Shown: positions 24,601 to 36,227 of the stretch, one piece after another
How positions within the stretch are numbered: position 1 is the first letter of the stretch
Layout of the letters: each line of letters begins with the position of its first letter
DNA from: Steinernema hermaphroditum
Taxonomy: Eukaryota > Nematoda > Chromadorea > Rhabditida > Steinernematidae
NCBI GenBank assembly: GCA_030435675.1
Contig: CM059623.1
Span: 5,916,012-5,980,011 of the forward strand
Reading direction: 5' to 3'
DNA length: 64,000 nucleotides
Program-made: the position numbers and the translations under genes
The notes under the pieces: model-generated
Seen by the model: the letters and a program-made list of their open reading frames with translations, nothing else
What the model was told of the DNA's origin: nothing
Database searches by the model: none

Positions 24601-25805
24601 GGATAATGGGACTCCTCTGATCTGATCTGTGTTTTGGGGGGCCGCCAGGGGCAATAATGGGAAAACGCGGTAGGAGACATTCCCTGAGCGGGCAGGGTGG
24701 CACACCTGAAGACGGACCAGTCTTTGGGGCATCTTTGGGACTAGAGCCTAGGTGTGAACCATTAGAAGTAGGCATGTGTGCTTCTTGGCCCCACTCATGG
24801 CTCTCTTTGACGCTTTCGGTGTGTTTCAGGGCAGCAGACTTACAGTGGCCCAGATTCCACTCCACTCGTTCTGATTCCCACGGTTCCAGTCCGTTTTTCC
24901 CGAAATCTGCTCGTAATCCACTAATCTGTTTGTTCGCGTCACCTTCCGAAGTGACTCAGCCGCGCTGTGCACTCCTAACGCGCGCCGTCGCCCCAACGCG
25001 TCCTTTAAATGCCGCCGATTTGTAAACAAAATGACCTTTTGAATCTGTTTTGAAACCGTACAGTGCGGAGAATGAGATGATCACAGAGGAAATCGCTTCC
25101 AAAGGGGCCTCAAGGGGGCCTCGAAGAATGCTAAGGATGCCTGGAAGTAGGCGGTCGAAGATCGGACCTCGCAAGCCCTTAAGTATTTCCTGTTTTTGAC
25201 GGACTAATCTGGTGGAGAAAGTCGAGGAACCCTTCCAGTTGCGTCGTTCCGGGATTCCCCCTGCTACCCGGGTCATCTCCTTCTCTACCCTGGGGATCAA
25301 ACATCCAATGCGTGAATGTTTCACACGTTGCGCCCTAAAGAAGTCCGCCGATTAACTCAATCGAAGAGGTCCCCTTGGAGTCGGATGGCGACGGACTTCC
25401 GAGATTACTCCCTAGGGGAGCACAACAATACTTAAATCTCAGCCCTGAGTCAGCAAATAACCTGTTTGCGCGTTACTCAGTTGGGAAAGCAGCCTGAACT
25501 TCGCTTTGTTTTCGACGCGACGACGTAGAAATGAGAAATTCGGTGACTTGAGGAGGCCGTCTTGGCTCAGAGGAACGCTCACAGTACCCCTAACAGTACA
25601 AGAACCAATCTATAATCCAATGGTGCCAAACTTCCCCAAAACTCTAGATTTGTTCCTCAAAGGCACTTCCCTAATGACGTCGCTCCGCTCGTAATTCGTC
25701 CAATTAGGCGCCCCCGTAGGAACTGTTTTGGGAGAAGGTGCGCCTTTCCCACGGCGTTTTCACTTCAACACGCCAAAACAAAACGGACTCACCCAAATCA
25801 TCCAT
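21616..25805 (-). CDS. paxillin (LD motifs plus four LIM domains)
   Basis: This is a focal-adhesion / muscle attachment adaptor. Exon 1 is only 13 nt of coding (MDDL plus one base). Intron 23861-25792 joins it to [16 protein letters not shown], giving the LD1 motif [12 protein letters not shown]. Further LD-type helices are [18 protein letters not shown] and [17 protein letters not shown]. Four LIM domains follow: [60 protein letters not shown] and [20 protein letters not shown]. It ends CYQQTHS and stop. LIM2 is interrupted by 22133-22180, a stopless 48-bp intron with a GC donor; paxillins elsewhere have no residues there. Another stopless 42-bp intron at about 23660-23720 contains TACCGTA. 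A first intron of 1.9 kb is far longer than its neighbours and may carry regulatory sequence. Confidence 0.93.
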
Positions 25806-28800
25806 GGACGACGCCAGCTTGCCGATGGAAGATCAGAGGAAGTGACTAAGAAGATGCGCGGGAGCTTCGCAGGGCCATAAGTGCAAAAGGAATCCGGTCG
25901 ATCGATAGGCGCGTGCGTCGCGTCGTCCGATTTATCGTCGCCGAGCGGACGAAGACGGCGGCGGCGGCGGCGACGATAGGCCCTTTTCAGACCGATCGGA
26001 CGCCGCTTTAGGCGTGCGCCGCGATCGATCGGCGCCGCGATCGGATAGATCGTCGGGCCGATAGGAGTGGATCAGATGAAAGAGGTGAATATCCTCCGAT
26101 ATCAAGAGATTTTCGATTCGCCGTGAAAGGGAAAGGTTGATTCCGATTCTAGAAGAAGCACCCAAAGATGCCATCATTCTCTGAACAGAGAGACCCTCTT
26201 GCCACTGTAGGTCTTCATCTGCAGCCACATCGCTGCACATTCTGCAGCTTCGTCGAACAAAGAACGTCGGAAGTCGTTCTCCTGTTTTGCTCTTCTCAAG
26301 TTTCACTTGAGTCAAACAGATCGCTTGGGAGTCAACGCTGCACGGTCGCCGCCTGCCCTGGATGTCCCCCCTGAACCTCGAGTTTTCTGTGCACAAGGAT
26401 TGGCTCCTTTTTCTTCGACTGGTTCCCGTTTTCAGCGAGTAGATACCGTAATCTGGAGAGTTCTAGGGGGACCGGGTGGGCGAACGTAGATAGAGTCATT
26501 TTGCGAGGAAAAACGAGAAGTTTGTGGTTTCACTCGGAAAAAGGTCCCCAATTAAAGTCGCGAGCAATTTGATGACTTCTTCTCCTAAACACACTCTTCC
26601 TCAGGGTAACCTATCCATCCAGGGCATACACGAGATCCTCGATTCTACTCCACACCCCGTAGCTTCTTATGAAGGCTACGGCGGAAGACAAATGTCAAAA
26701 GGGCGTCCGGAGTCCGCATTCGCTTCCATGTGAGTGGACACGTCGACCGAAAGTGCGGTCAGGTTTGCAAAACTATTTTGAGTCTAAGGAGTTATGGTCA
26801 TTCGAAAGAAAGGTCTCTTTACTTGTGATTTCTTCCTTACCGTAGCCTCCCGGTGTCCCTTCCAGTGGCATCCGGGCGACCTCTTCGGGAGTGCGTCGAT
26901 TCCCGAATAATTCAGAATCGGAGCCACAGATCCTCGCGGCCTCCTCTTCCCTCCTCAAATCGCCGTTTGACTCAGCGGCTGTTTTCCAGTCGAAGTCCCC
27001 GGGGAGAGCACCCCTAACCCCCGTTGTCCGCGGGTTTTAATCAGCCGAGAGGTCACTCCGCTTAAGCCGGCTCGGCAGAATCGGAAACGCTGCAGAGGAA
27101 AACAAGGCGCGCGAGGGGAGTCGATGAAATTGGATTAATAAGTTCCCGAGATATGCTCGAAAATAGGGAGAGCGCCACAGTCTCGAAAATAGGGAGAGCG
27201 CTGGCTGCTTAGGAGTGCGTTGCTTCCGAGCCCGCGTCGAGGCCATTGTTCCAGTCTTCTGAGGGATTATGGAAGAAGGACTGAAGGAGTCCGTCTTCTG
27301 AGCTTCTTGTTGCGCTCTAATACAGCTTTCTGATGGAATTTCGGGTTTCGTTTCTGCGTATTAGAGGATAAGAAACAGCCTCTTGACCCCTCGTGTAAAG
27401 CGGTCTTCTAGAGACCGTAGAAGCCACCGCGGCGCGCGAAAGCACTCTCTCAATGTCCTTCGGGTCCGTCCTTCTCGGCAGAACTCTCAAAACAAACGTT
27501 CCCTAAAAGGAATTGTGTCCTCTTCTGCCTTCAAACGAAAAGAAATCACACGGCTCACGTGATTCCCCACGCGAGCAATCCGACCAGAAAATATCGATCC
27601 TTCCACATCGTGCAGATCCTTGACTTGTCGACTCAAAGTAGATCAAACTGTTCGGAATCGGCTGTGTATGCCTATGGGAAACGACCCCACTTTGAGTGCT
27701 ACGGTAGTTCCGAAGCCATGCGCCCCTCGAAAGATAGAAAAAGTGACTGTAGAAGTGCCTTTCGCCGTCTGACAAAACAAGTTCCGTTCCAAGAATGCTC
27801 CAAAGCAGGAGCTACAAAAGGGTCCAGAGGCCGAGTAGGCCGTACTGAGAAGGGTGGATAGTCAGAAAGGAGTTCCCCTGAGTCGCATTCTCTGGACAAG
27901 TTGTTTGCAAAACTTCTGCAAAAGTGAGTTTGAAGGAAAATCAATGTTTGGATGGCGCCTTTCGCCGGGCAACTTGGACAGCTCCTTGCAAGATTCTTCC
28001 CTATTCAGAAGGCAAAGAAGCCCCGTTTGGCCTTCAAAGCACCCCCCCCCCCCCTTCTCGACACAGTTCTAGTCAAATTTGCGTAAATATTGTCGCCTAT
28101 TAGTGGGTGGACTCTGACTCGTGCACTCTCCTTGGAGGCCTCGGATTCCGTCTTCCGCTCCGACGCGCTTCGGAGTCCCTCCGGCGGAGGCTCCTTTACC
28201 TCCAAATGGACCACTTCCTGCAAGGTAAGTGCAGATTTTTTAGAAACCCGGAAGGGACAGCGTACTTTCCGCGTGGCGACTCTCCTAAAAGGTCCTTCCG
28301 AGAGGGCGTCGGCCCCTCGGTCTCCTCCTCCCGCTCGCATTAGCTCCTCGAGCGATCCTATTAGAGGCCTAATTGTACACAGACTCCGCTCCGGTCGCTC
28401 ACTACGACACCTTCGGGCTAATGAGGCGCGGACGCCACGCCCAATTTACTCAAATCCTCTCTCGGATTCTCGGCGAGAATAACGCCGCGTCGTCTCCTCG
28501 TCCCCATATGCGACATAAATAATTGAGGCGATTCTAATTCCGCTCCTCGACGCGTCTTCGAGGCTCCGCCACACACGGCGCCGGCGCCTCTCGACTCCGC
28601 TTTTGTAGTCGCCGATACGGAAGGCGCCCCGGAAGGCCTCCGTTGGCAAAAGCCCTCTCTTCTCCGCCTCGATTAGGCCAATTCGAGGTGACAGTCGCGA
28701 CACGCGGACGCTAATTGCCGTCGTCTCCTTTCGACGTCGGCGCCCAGAATCCGCCGACCTGTCCCCGAAGGCTCGGTTCCGCGGATCGATATCGTGTCGA

Positions 28801-28841
28801 GATGCCCGTGGCCTCGGAATCAGAAGCGCCTCTTTCAGACG
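25806..28841. other. 3-kb noncoding stretch upstream of paxillin
   Basis: No exon could be supported on either strand. The sequence includes a GATCGATCGG-rich patch (about 25895-26050), the 26-bp tandem pair at 27156-27201, a run of C at about 28041-28057, and TACNGTA palindromes near 26445, 26837 and 27701. It lies upstream of both paxillin (minus) and the small four-TM gene (plus), so it should contain both promoters. Confidence 0.5.
27156..27201. repeat. two tandem copies of a 20-bp unit, period 26
   Basis: CTCGAAAATAGGGAGAGCGC occurs at 27156-27175 and again at 27182-27201. The two copies are identical. No coding frame is associated. Confidence 0.8.
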
Positions 28842-29537
28842 ATGGAGGAGTCGGGCGCAGAGTTCGCCAACTTCGACGTCCACCCAAAGGACCGACTTTC
28901 GCCGACCACGAAAGCCGGCCTCTACTCGACCCTCCAGATCCTCCTCATCATCACCACAAAGTCAGTTCGCTCTTTGTCCCCAAAGAATTGACCCGATGGG
29001 AGTTACATATGCGACGAGCAACAGGCACATCAGTGGCTGAGTGGTCTAGTGGTATGATTCTCGCTTAGGGTGCGAGAGGTCCCGTGATCAATCCCAGGCT
29101 CAGCCTCACTCTTTCATCTTTCCTTTTCAGTGCAGCCCTGATCGCCCTGATGGGCGACCGGCGAGTGGCGACGATCGTCATCGGATTCCAGTCGTTCTGT
29201 CTCGTGCTCGCCTTCTTCTTCACGGTCCTCTGCGTGGCCAGGCGCAAGTGGGGCCGTCTCTTCGATGTCCTCCTCCACGCCTACCTCATCAGCATTGTAG
29301 GTTACGGTAGCGCCTCGCCTGTAACCCCTTTTCCAGCTGCTGATGACGCTGATCTCGTTCTTCGCCGTCATCTTCATCCCGCTGATCATGATCCAGAGCT
29401 ACCGTACCCTGTCGCTAGGGCAGTCAGCGGCATACCTGCTGTTGGCGGCGACCTACGCCTGCTCACTGGCCTACCAGTTCTGGCAGAAGCAGCCCGTGGA
29501 GAACATGCTCGACTACATGCAACACCATTTCAAATGA
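28842..29537 (+). CDS. small four-TM membrane protein (MARVEL-like topology), function unknown
   Basis: Three exons join MEESGAEFANFDVHPKDRLS, TKAGLYSTLQILLIITTN, ALIALMGDRRVATIVIGFQS, LVLAFFFTVLCVARRKWG, LLMTLISFFAVIFIPLIMIQ and QSAAYLLLAATYACSLAYQF. It ends MLDYMQHHFK and stop. Four hydrophobic segments with short loops suggest a tetraspan protein of the MARVEL or a related nematode family; I cannot name it. A CTTTCAG acceptor lies three bases before the ATG, fitting spliced-leader addition. Intron 1 (28961-29130) contains a tRNA-Pro in sense. Intron 2 carries TACGGTA. The stop codon is one base away from that of the convergent ABHD14-like gene. Confidence 0.8.
29035..29105 (+). tRNA. tRNA-Pro(AGG) inside an intron; T-arm damaged
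   Basis: The acceptor stem GGCTGAG/CTCAGCC pairs perfectly. The D-arm (TGGTCTAGTGGTATGAT) and anticodon arm (CTCGC, loop TTAGGGT, GCGAG) are canonical for tRNA-Pro(AGG). The T-stem CCGTG/CCAGG has two mismatches and the B box is altered, so function is uncertain. It lies in sense in intron 28961-29130 of the four-TM gene. Confidence 0.7.
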
Positions 29538-29538
29538 T

Positions 29539-31549
29539 TTATCTCGGGTGGAGGACGTCGAGGAAGTTGACGAGGAGGCGCGCGAGCTCCTCGGGCGCCT
29601 CTGTGGCGACGGTCTCGACGCGATGGTTTGGGGCCGCCGCGGGTGGGGACTCTTCTTTTCCGTTTATGATCAACACAGGAATCTAAATAAATTATTTAAG
29701 TGGAGACGTTGTTTTGCTCGGCGCTTTGTTTTCGCCGGTAAGTGGGAAAATCGTCGCGGGACTCTGGGAAAGGGTCCCGAGTAGAATGGCTAAGCAGTCA
29801 GCTGACTCTAATGAGGCTCAGAGGTCTTATCAAAAGAGGCTTTGTTAGTGAGTAATTGCCGAGAGCTCAAGAAGATCAGGAGCACTGTTCACTGGCCCCG
29901 GAAGCCTCGGACCTCAGATCTGCCCGGGGGATCTACTTGTGGCGCCTAATCCGAACACCTCCGTTGTAAACAAAACGAGCCCAAACAAACTGAGAACTGA
30001 GGAGATTAGCGGGAAACGGTGCGTATTTTCGCCTCGGCGCTAATGTCAAAGCTTTTAGAAGAATGAGATCGTCTTCGGTGCCCAAACATTCCGCTATTCT
30101 ATGCATATCTCCAAGGATTACTTCTGGCCACCTTCGAGAAGAAGGTCGCCTCTCTGGAATCGGATTGTATCGTTTCCGTGCAGGCTTAGCAAAAAGCGCT
30201 TATGGACTCGTATATTTCGAGCACAGCTTGGTGACACACTTTCCGATGTAATCGATGGTCTCCTTCTGAATATCTTATGAGAAAATACGAGCAGACGTGC
30301 ACATCGCCTCGACTCTTACATCGCTAAGGAGCGGCGACGTGTCCCCGTGGCCTCCCAGAGTCCCAACTTCCACAGCCCGATTCAGTGACTCACCTCCACT
30401 CGTTTCCAGTCGGTCTCGGCGGCGCAGCAGACGTCGAAGGGGACGATCGCCTCAAGGCTCTTCTGAAAGCGCCCGATGAAGGGGACGGCGAAGACGCCAC
30501 TGGAAGACGGAGCCACGAGAGTCAGATTCTGGAGGCCAACGGTCTTCACAAAGGCGAAGAGGAAGTCCGCGGGGTCAGCCGGTTTCTGACCCTTCGACTT
30601 GCCGCTTCCGAAGCCTTCAGCGGGGGTACTGTAGGCAGAGGGGGGGGGCTCTACCTGGGAGGTCAAGGGCGACGGTACGGTGACCGCTAGCGGCGAGCAT
30701 CTGGAGGAGACTGGGCCGCTCCCGGGTCCACTCTGCGGAGGAGGAGGCCTTCCCGTGGAGCAGAAGGACGTCGCCGCGGTGTTTGATCGAAAACGGAGGG
30801 AACGATTCTCGGTAGAAGATCTCCTCGCCCTACAGTAGGAAATGACATCTTCGGAAATCGGTGGAGACATGCTCCAGCCCTTTAAAGACGTGGAACTGTC
30901 GCACTTCTATGGAGCCGATGCAAAGTCCAAAATCCTGTTTCCAGTGGACTACCGTAACCGTTTTCTCCGTCATCGCAGAGTTCCTGTTATTCAGCGCCTT
31001 CGGGTGTAAACAGAAAATCCGAATTTAGCGATCGTTCTATTCCACAGGATGTCCCGCGGAGTGTGTTTTGTCGGATTTAAAATTTATAAATAACCTGAAG
31101 GGATCCTTCCACTCCAAGCTGCTAGGGGTGCACGCACACGAAGAGATTACCGTGAAAGTCACCAAAGGAAACCCCCACAAGAGATGGGAAGATGCGATCC
31201 GAATCGAAAAAGGACTCTTTTTGCCTATCTATGGCACCATCGGTCGAGTTCTTGGACAGCCTCTGTGAATCAGAAAAGCGTTCCTTCTGTGATTTTCAAA
31301 CATACGATCTTCCTATCGCCACGCGTCCCCGGTCCCCGAACACCCCCCACCTGAAGCCCTTACGTTGATGGTCGCCGTCCGATTCTCTATCTTCGCGTGC
31401 TTCCCGTTAGCAACAATGTAGAAGTTGAGGGGCCGTCGGGCGAAGTCGATGCCGGAGATGTTCTGGATCCGGAGGTGCGGCGGGATTGGCGTCGTCGTCC
31501 GTTTCGCCTCGGAGGCGAGAAGGGAGAGCAGGAGAAGGAGCGTCCACAT
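29539..31549 (-). CDS. secreted ABHD14-like alpha/beta-hydrolase-fold protein
   Basis: Exon 1 encodes a signal peptide (MWTLLLLLSLLASEA) and HLRIQNISGIDFARRPLNFY. Exon 2 begins GEEIFYRESFPPFSIKHRGD and continues VLLLHGKASSSAEW, HRTVALDLP, GFGSGKSKGQKPADPADF. The nucleophile region is LVAPSSSGVFAVPFIG, matching the S-x-S-x-G of ABHD14. The last exon reads IPVLIINGKEESPPAAAPNH, RVETVATEAPEELARLLVNF and LDVLHPR, with stop at 29539. In ABHD14B the acid lies in a GDQD block and the histidine in GAGHPCYLDK; here the first reads GKEE and the histidine block is missing. The intron before exon 2 ends in TACTGTAG, so the palindrome supplies the acceptor AG. The last intron is about 0.7 kb. Confidence 0.82.
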
Positions 31550-31674
31550 CTCCACAAGACAAAGGAGCGCAATGAGGCGACCTCGAAGTGGTTTATCTCA
31601 GAATCCACCGCCCAATCTCACATAAATCTCTGCGTGGCGGCGGCGCCCCGTATGTACAAAAGGAGTGCAAAAGG

Positions 31675-33405
31675 TTAGAAGTCGAGATCGACTGGGTACT
31701 CTCCGGTGAGACAGGCAGCGCAGTGGCCGAGCTCGAAGTTGGCGAGGCGCTGGGCGCCCGTCTGCACGGCCCTCTGGAGGCCGTCCACGGAGAGGTAGGC
31801 CACGGAGTCGGCGCCGAACTTCACGCGGATCTGCTCGATGGAGAGCTTCGACGCCACCAGTTCGTCCGTCGACGGGATGTTGATGCCCATGAAGCAGGGG
31901 AATCGGACGGGCGGCGATGCGATCCGGATGTGCACCTGCAAGACGGGGTTAGGGAACCGGATTCTGGAGGAGGGCCACGCGACCGCCGGGGAACACGAAA
32001 ACAAACAGAACGGCGCTTATCGCTGATCTGGCGCCTTTGACCTCTAGACGCTGCTGCCGATGGACTCTGATTGCAGAGACTATTTGAAGACTCTCTTTTG
32101 CAGAGGAGGGAATAAGGACTCACCTCCTTGGCGCCGTGTTCCTTTAGTAGGCGGACGATGATTCCCATGGTGTTTCCGCGGACGATGGAGTCGTCGACGA
32201 GCACAATGCGTTTGCCGCGGACGTTGTGGCTGAGGACGCCGAACTTCTTGTGGATGGCCGACTGGCGGAGCTCGGTGTTGGGCTGGATGAAGGAGCGGCC
32301 GACGTAAGAATTGCGGTGGAGCACCTGCTCGTAGGGTATCCCGCTGCGCGCGGCGTAGCCCATGGAGGCGGCAGTGGCGCTCTCGGGGACGGTGCTGACG
32401 ATGTCGGCGTCAATGGGCGCCTCCTCGGCGAGGATACGGCCGCAGAGGTCGCGGACAGAGTGCACCTGCTGGCCCTCGAGGATAGAGTCGGCGCGCGCGA
32501 AGTAGACGTACTCGAAGATGCAGAAGGCGCCCTTCGCCGGCGTCATCTGCACCACGGAGCGGATGCCCTGACGCGAAATCTCGACGATCTCGCCGGGTTT
32601 CACGTCGCAGGTGAACTTCGCCGAGGCTGGCAGGGCGCACGACTCGGAGACGGCGACGAAGCCGAGGGGCTCGCGTTTGGCGCCGTTCACCATCGACGAG
32701 TTCGAGTAGAGGGTGCCGATGGAGAGGGGCCGGTTACCATAGGGGTCGCGAAGGGCGTAAATACGGTCGAAGGTCATGACGATGAGGGAGTAGGAGGTGC
32801 GCACCTCGGACATCGCCACCGCCAGCTCCTTCTGGATGTTGCCAAAGTCACCGTCGTGGCGACACTTCATGTTCAGGGCGATCGCCTTCGCGATCAGCTG
32901 GCAGATGAGCTCGGAGTCGCCGTCGGTGGACAGCCCGACGCCCTGGTTGAGCAGCTAAAGACTACGGTAGGTGGGAGGGGTACGGTGCTCACGTTGTTGC
33001 GCGTCTTGGTGGCGTCGACGAGTTCGCCGTTGTGCGCGACGGCGACGAGTCCGGCGGCGGTGTGGACGACGAAGGGCTGGATGCAGTTGATGGCGTCCTT
33101 CATGCCCGCCGTCGAGTAGCGGTTGTGGCCAACCATCGCCACGGAATCTGGAGGGGCTGGAGAAGGAGCCGGGCGGCGCGGGACCTACCTTTGAAGCGCA
33201 TGAGAGATTCGTTGGAGTAGACGTCGCGGACGAGGCCGGTGCCCTTCTGGATGGTCATCTGGTTACGGTGGATGCCGTCGGAGCCGACGAGGCCCGAGCT
33301 CTCGGTTCCACGGTGCTGCAGTGCCGTGAGGCCGTCGACGGCCATCACGGGGAGCGCCCCCGGGGGGACGCCCTCCGCCAGGATGAGTCCCAGAATCCCG
33401 CACAT
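31675..33405 (-). CDS. amidophosphoribosyltransferase (PPAT), first step of purine synthesis
   Basis: This converts PRPP and glutamine to phosphoribosylamine. The N-terminus [20 protein letters not shown] places the Ntn glutaminase nucleophile at Cys2, without the propeptide of vertebrate enzymes. Blocks follow in order: [121 protein letters not shown] and the PRPP loop [16 protein letters not shown]. The C-terminus is [15 protein letters not shown]. The intron near 32957-32993 carries a TACCGTA palindrome. Another intron near 31940-32120 separates the PRPP loop from the C-terminal exon. Confidence 0.95.
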
Positions 33406-34596
33406 AGGAGCTCTCTGAAAGAGTACGGTACTGGAGGGAAAGATGAAACGCGGCGCGAAGAGACTGATGGTCCATTCAATGGGAGCTGAATAGGGACACC
33501 TGGGGCTCTGTAAGGCTGGCCGATCGGAGAAATGGCGGGGAACCGAGGAGCAAATGGAGGGGAGCGATGCGCGGGGGTTCGCACTTCGGGACTTTCGGGA
33601 GCACTCCTATCAGAAGCGGAGGAGAAGACGACGGAGGCGATAGGAAAGTGCAAAAGTCGGCGACTTCTGATTCGATCGATCTCCGTCCGAATCAAAAGCG
33701 GCGACGGCCAGGGGAAGAAGAGTGTGAAAAGGGTAAGCGATCCGAAGGCGCAAGGGGGCGGACCCGGTGAAGAGTGCACCCCTAACGCACCGGCCGCTTT
33801 TTCGACGACATCGGTGCCGTTGTCAACACCGTCGGAGCGTCGCGCACCGATTCGGCTGATAAGCGCCTCCGAAGCGCCTGTGGCGAATCGGACAGACCGA
33901 GGGGCATCTGAGGGTCGAAGGGAACCGAAGGATATTTTAGGGAAGATCGGGGCGAGGCGCGCGGTTCGGCGCTGATTGATTGATCTTCGAGGGGCGCAGG
34001 GAGACGATCGCCGAGATAACGACCTTTAAGGACTTCGTGTTGAGCTGACCTAAAGTGCACAGAAGGTCCGAGATCTGCAACTTCCTTCGAGGCTGAGAGA
34101 ACCACGTGAGTCCGGGTTTTTGTACGCCTGCTGCTCTTCGGCCGGTGATAAGAATCGTGTTTATGAGACGCGGAATGTTGCAGCAGTTTTGAGGAAAAAG
34201 TGTTCCTTGAACAGTTGATCAACTCTTTGATTGCTTGACCTCGATGACCACATTCGAAGCGGAAAGGGATTTGGGAGTGCTCCTCTCTTTCGCACACTGT
34301 TTTACTTTGATCGACCTGACTAACCAAGTAGAGATGCAAAGAAGGTTCGCTCCGTGGCCACACATACTTCATTCACTTTCCAGTTTCGGTTCAGACGGTC
34401 AAATAGGGACCTAAAATCTGTCCATTCCCATTTCTTCTGTTTTCACTGAGTTGGAACGACCGTCAAAACATGCAAAATCGAAGCTTTGCCAATCGATCAT
34501 TCATCGGAACACTTTTTGATCTCGTTCCACATGTCCGACCCATCCGCATTTTGCAGCGGACTGCACTATCAGTAGTTCGCAGTGCGCTCCATATGT
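33406..34596. other. intergenic, 1.2 kb
   Basis: Upstream region of PPAT. Overlapping open frames at 33345-33975 are GC-driven and show no family features. A TACGGTA lies at about 33422. No RNA gene was seen before the tRNA-like element at 34597. Confidence 0.5.
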
Positions 34597-34668
34597 GTCG
34601 TCTTGGTCGAGTGGGCTAAGGCGCTGTGGCTTCTTCGTAGGGAGCAGGTTCAAATCCTACAGATGACA
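34597..34668 (+). tRNA. tRNA-like element, Leu/Ser-type features, anticodon unclear
   Basis: The acceptor arms GTCGTCT/AGATGAC pair over seven positions with one G-T. The A box (GGTCGAGTGGGCTAAGG) looks like a Leu/Ser tRNA, and the B box GGTTCAAATCC is intact. A long T-run follows at about 34670. The middle is too short for a class II tRNA and no loop with a U33-type anticodon can be drawn. Most likely a rearranged tRNA or pseudogene that could still be transcribed. Confidence 0.5.
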
Positions 34669-34722
34669 GGTGTTTTTTTTTGTTCGTTTTTCAAAGAATG
34701 ACTTTAACACGGAATGTGAAAA

Positions 34723-36227
34723 CTACTCGTCAAAATCTATGTCCACGTCAATCTCGCCGGTTTTCGAGACACAGTTTACGAGAGGCGCGATCGTCTTGAT
34801 GGTAGTTGTCCCCGCTGCGTCAACGTGAAGAATTCCGCCTTTGTTGTTGAACTGGCCGCAATAGTTCGGCGCCGAGAAGACCGTGATGAGACGTCTCCCC
34901 GCGAAGAACTCCGTCCCGTCCTAGAGTAAAAAATGAACAATTACAGCTAGCAGTCATCTGAAAACTCACCTGCACCACCTGGTGCGCTCTGACGATGAGT
35001 TCCACTCCGAGCTTCTCACAAGTGCTCTTCACGGCGTTGGCGTTGAACTGTCTCCCTGCGCCACGCACCTTGGACGGCTTGTACTGCGGATCCGAGGGCC
35101 CATTAGGCATTTCAAGGTCGGGGTCGGACCACATGATATCCGCGAAGAGAACAGTGTCGAAGGGGTCCGCTGGCCTCTTAATGTTAATCAGGTCTTCTAA
35201 GGAGTTAAGTTCAGGCGAGAGACCTCCATGCATGCAGAGGATCTTGTTCATCACAAGCGCCGTTATCGGCATGAACTTGAAGACTTCATTAAACTTGTAC
35301 CACAGCAACCTCCCTTTCAAATCGTCCTACAAGTTCGGAGTTACGTACTACGAAAGAGGTGACATCGTACCTCCTTCACGTTCCACACGGCGGTACTACC
35401 CACGACAACGTTGTTGAAACGACGTTCCAGTTCGTCTTTGAAGCCGTATCTGTTGTTCACCAGTGACCATTCATGGTTTCCTCGCAGGAGAAAGAAAGAT
35501 TTCTTGTACTTGATCTTCAGGCAGAGGACTAGCATGATCACTTCCAGGCTGTGAGCCCCTCGATCGACGTAGTCTCCAAGAAAGAGGTACTTCTGAAATA
35601 TTGGACTTGAGATAATTCAGTTATATCTTTGTGCTCAACTCATATCCAGTCGTGGAGTTTCCACCTGATTCTCAGAAAAATAAACAAGCTCACCGTACTG
35701 GAAGGGGGACCGCACTCGTCCAGGATTCGCATGAGGTCAGAGAACTGACCATGAATATCGCCGATTATGTGTACGGGAGGGTCAAACGTGATCATCGAGG
35801 GTTCCGACTTGAACTGCATCAGTGCCTCCTCCAGTACGGCTTCGATGTCGCCGATCTTCCTGAGAGCGTCAGTGACGGTAGCTACTTTGTTAGCCTTGAG
35901 ATCATTCATGTTGATCGAATTCACGATGCTGTTGATGATTCCGTCCACATCGAGCAGTGATTCCGTGGAGGCGATGCGCCCTGAAAGAGAAGAAGCTCCT
36001 GGAAAAGAGAAATTGACTCACCGATGACTTTGTCGGGGAGCGAGGACCTCGAGAAATCGGGCGCTTCTTCGGTTTCTGACGGATGCTTCACCTACAGTCA
36101 ACAGGTAACACTGCAGGAGGAGAACGGAACCTACACAAGAACCAGCCGTAGAAGACGCCGTGCAGGGAACCCCGAGGGAATCCTGCTGCGTTGCCCCTTG
36201 CGCGGTCGACTTTTCTCGAGGAATCAT
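34723..36227 (-). CDS. PP1-like serine/threonine protein phosphatase with N-terminal extension
   Basis: The metallophosphatase core shows all metal-site motifs: [68 protein letters not shown] and [12 protein letters not shown], then [16 protein letters not shown]. The catalytic unit is diverged from canonical PP1 and resembles the expanded nematode PP1-like families. An N-terminal extension of about 60 residues ([20 protein letters not shown], then [20 protein letters not shown]) is read across two short introns, one ending in GACTGTAG. The C-terminus is acidic ([15 protein letters not shown]). Five or so introns are present. The start at 36227 is the only ATG that fits; this extension is the least certain part. 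Confidence 0.87.

Noticed and set aside
33345..33975. Frames on both strands upstream of PPAT
   Set aside because: Arginine/proline/serine-rich translations typical of GC-rich noncoding DNA, with antisense frames equally open.
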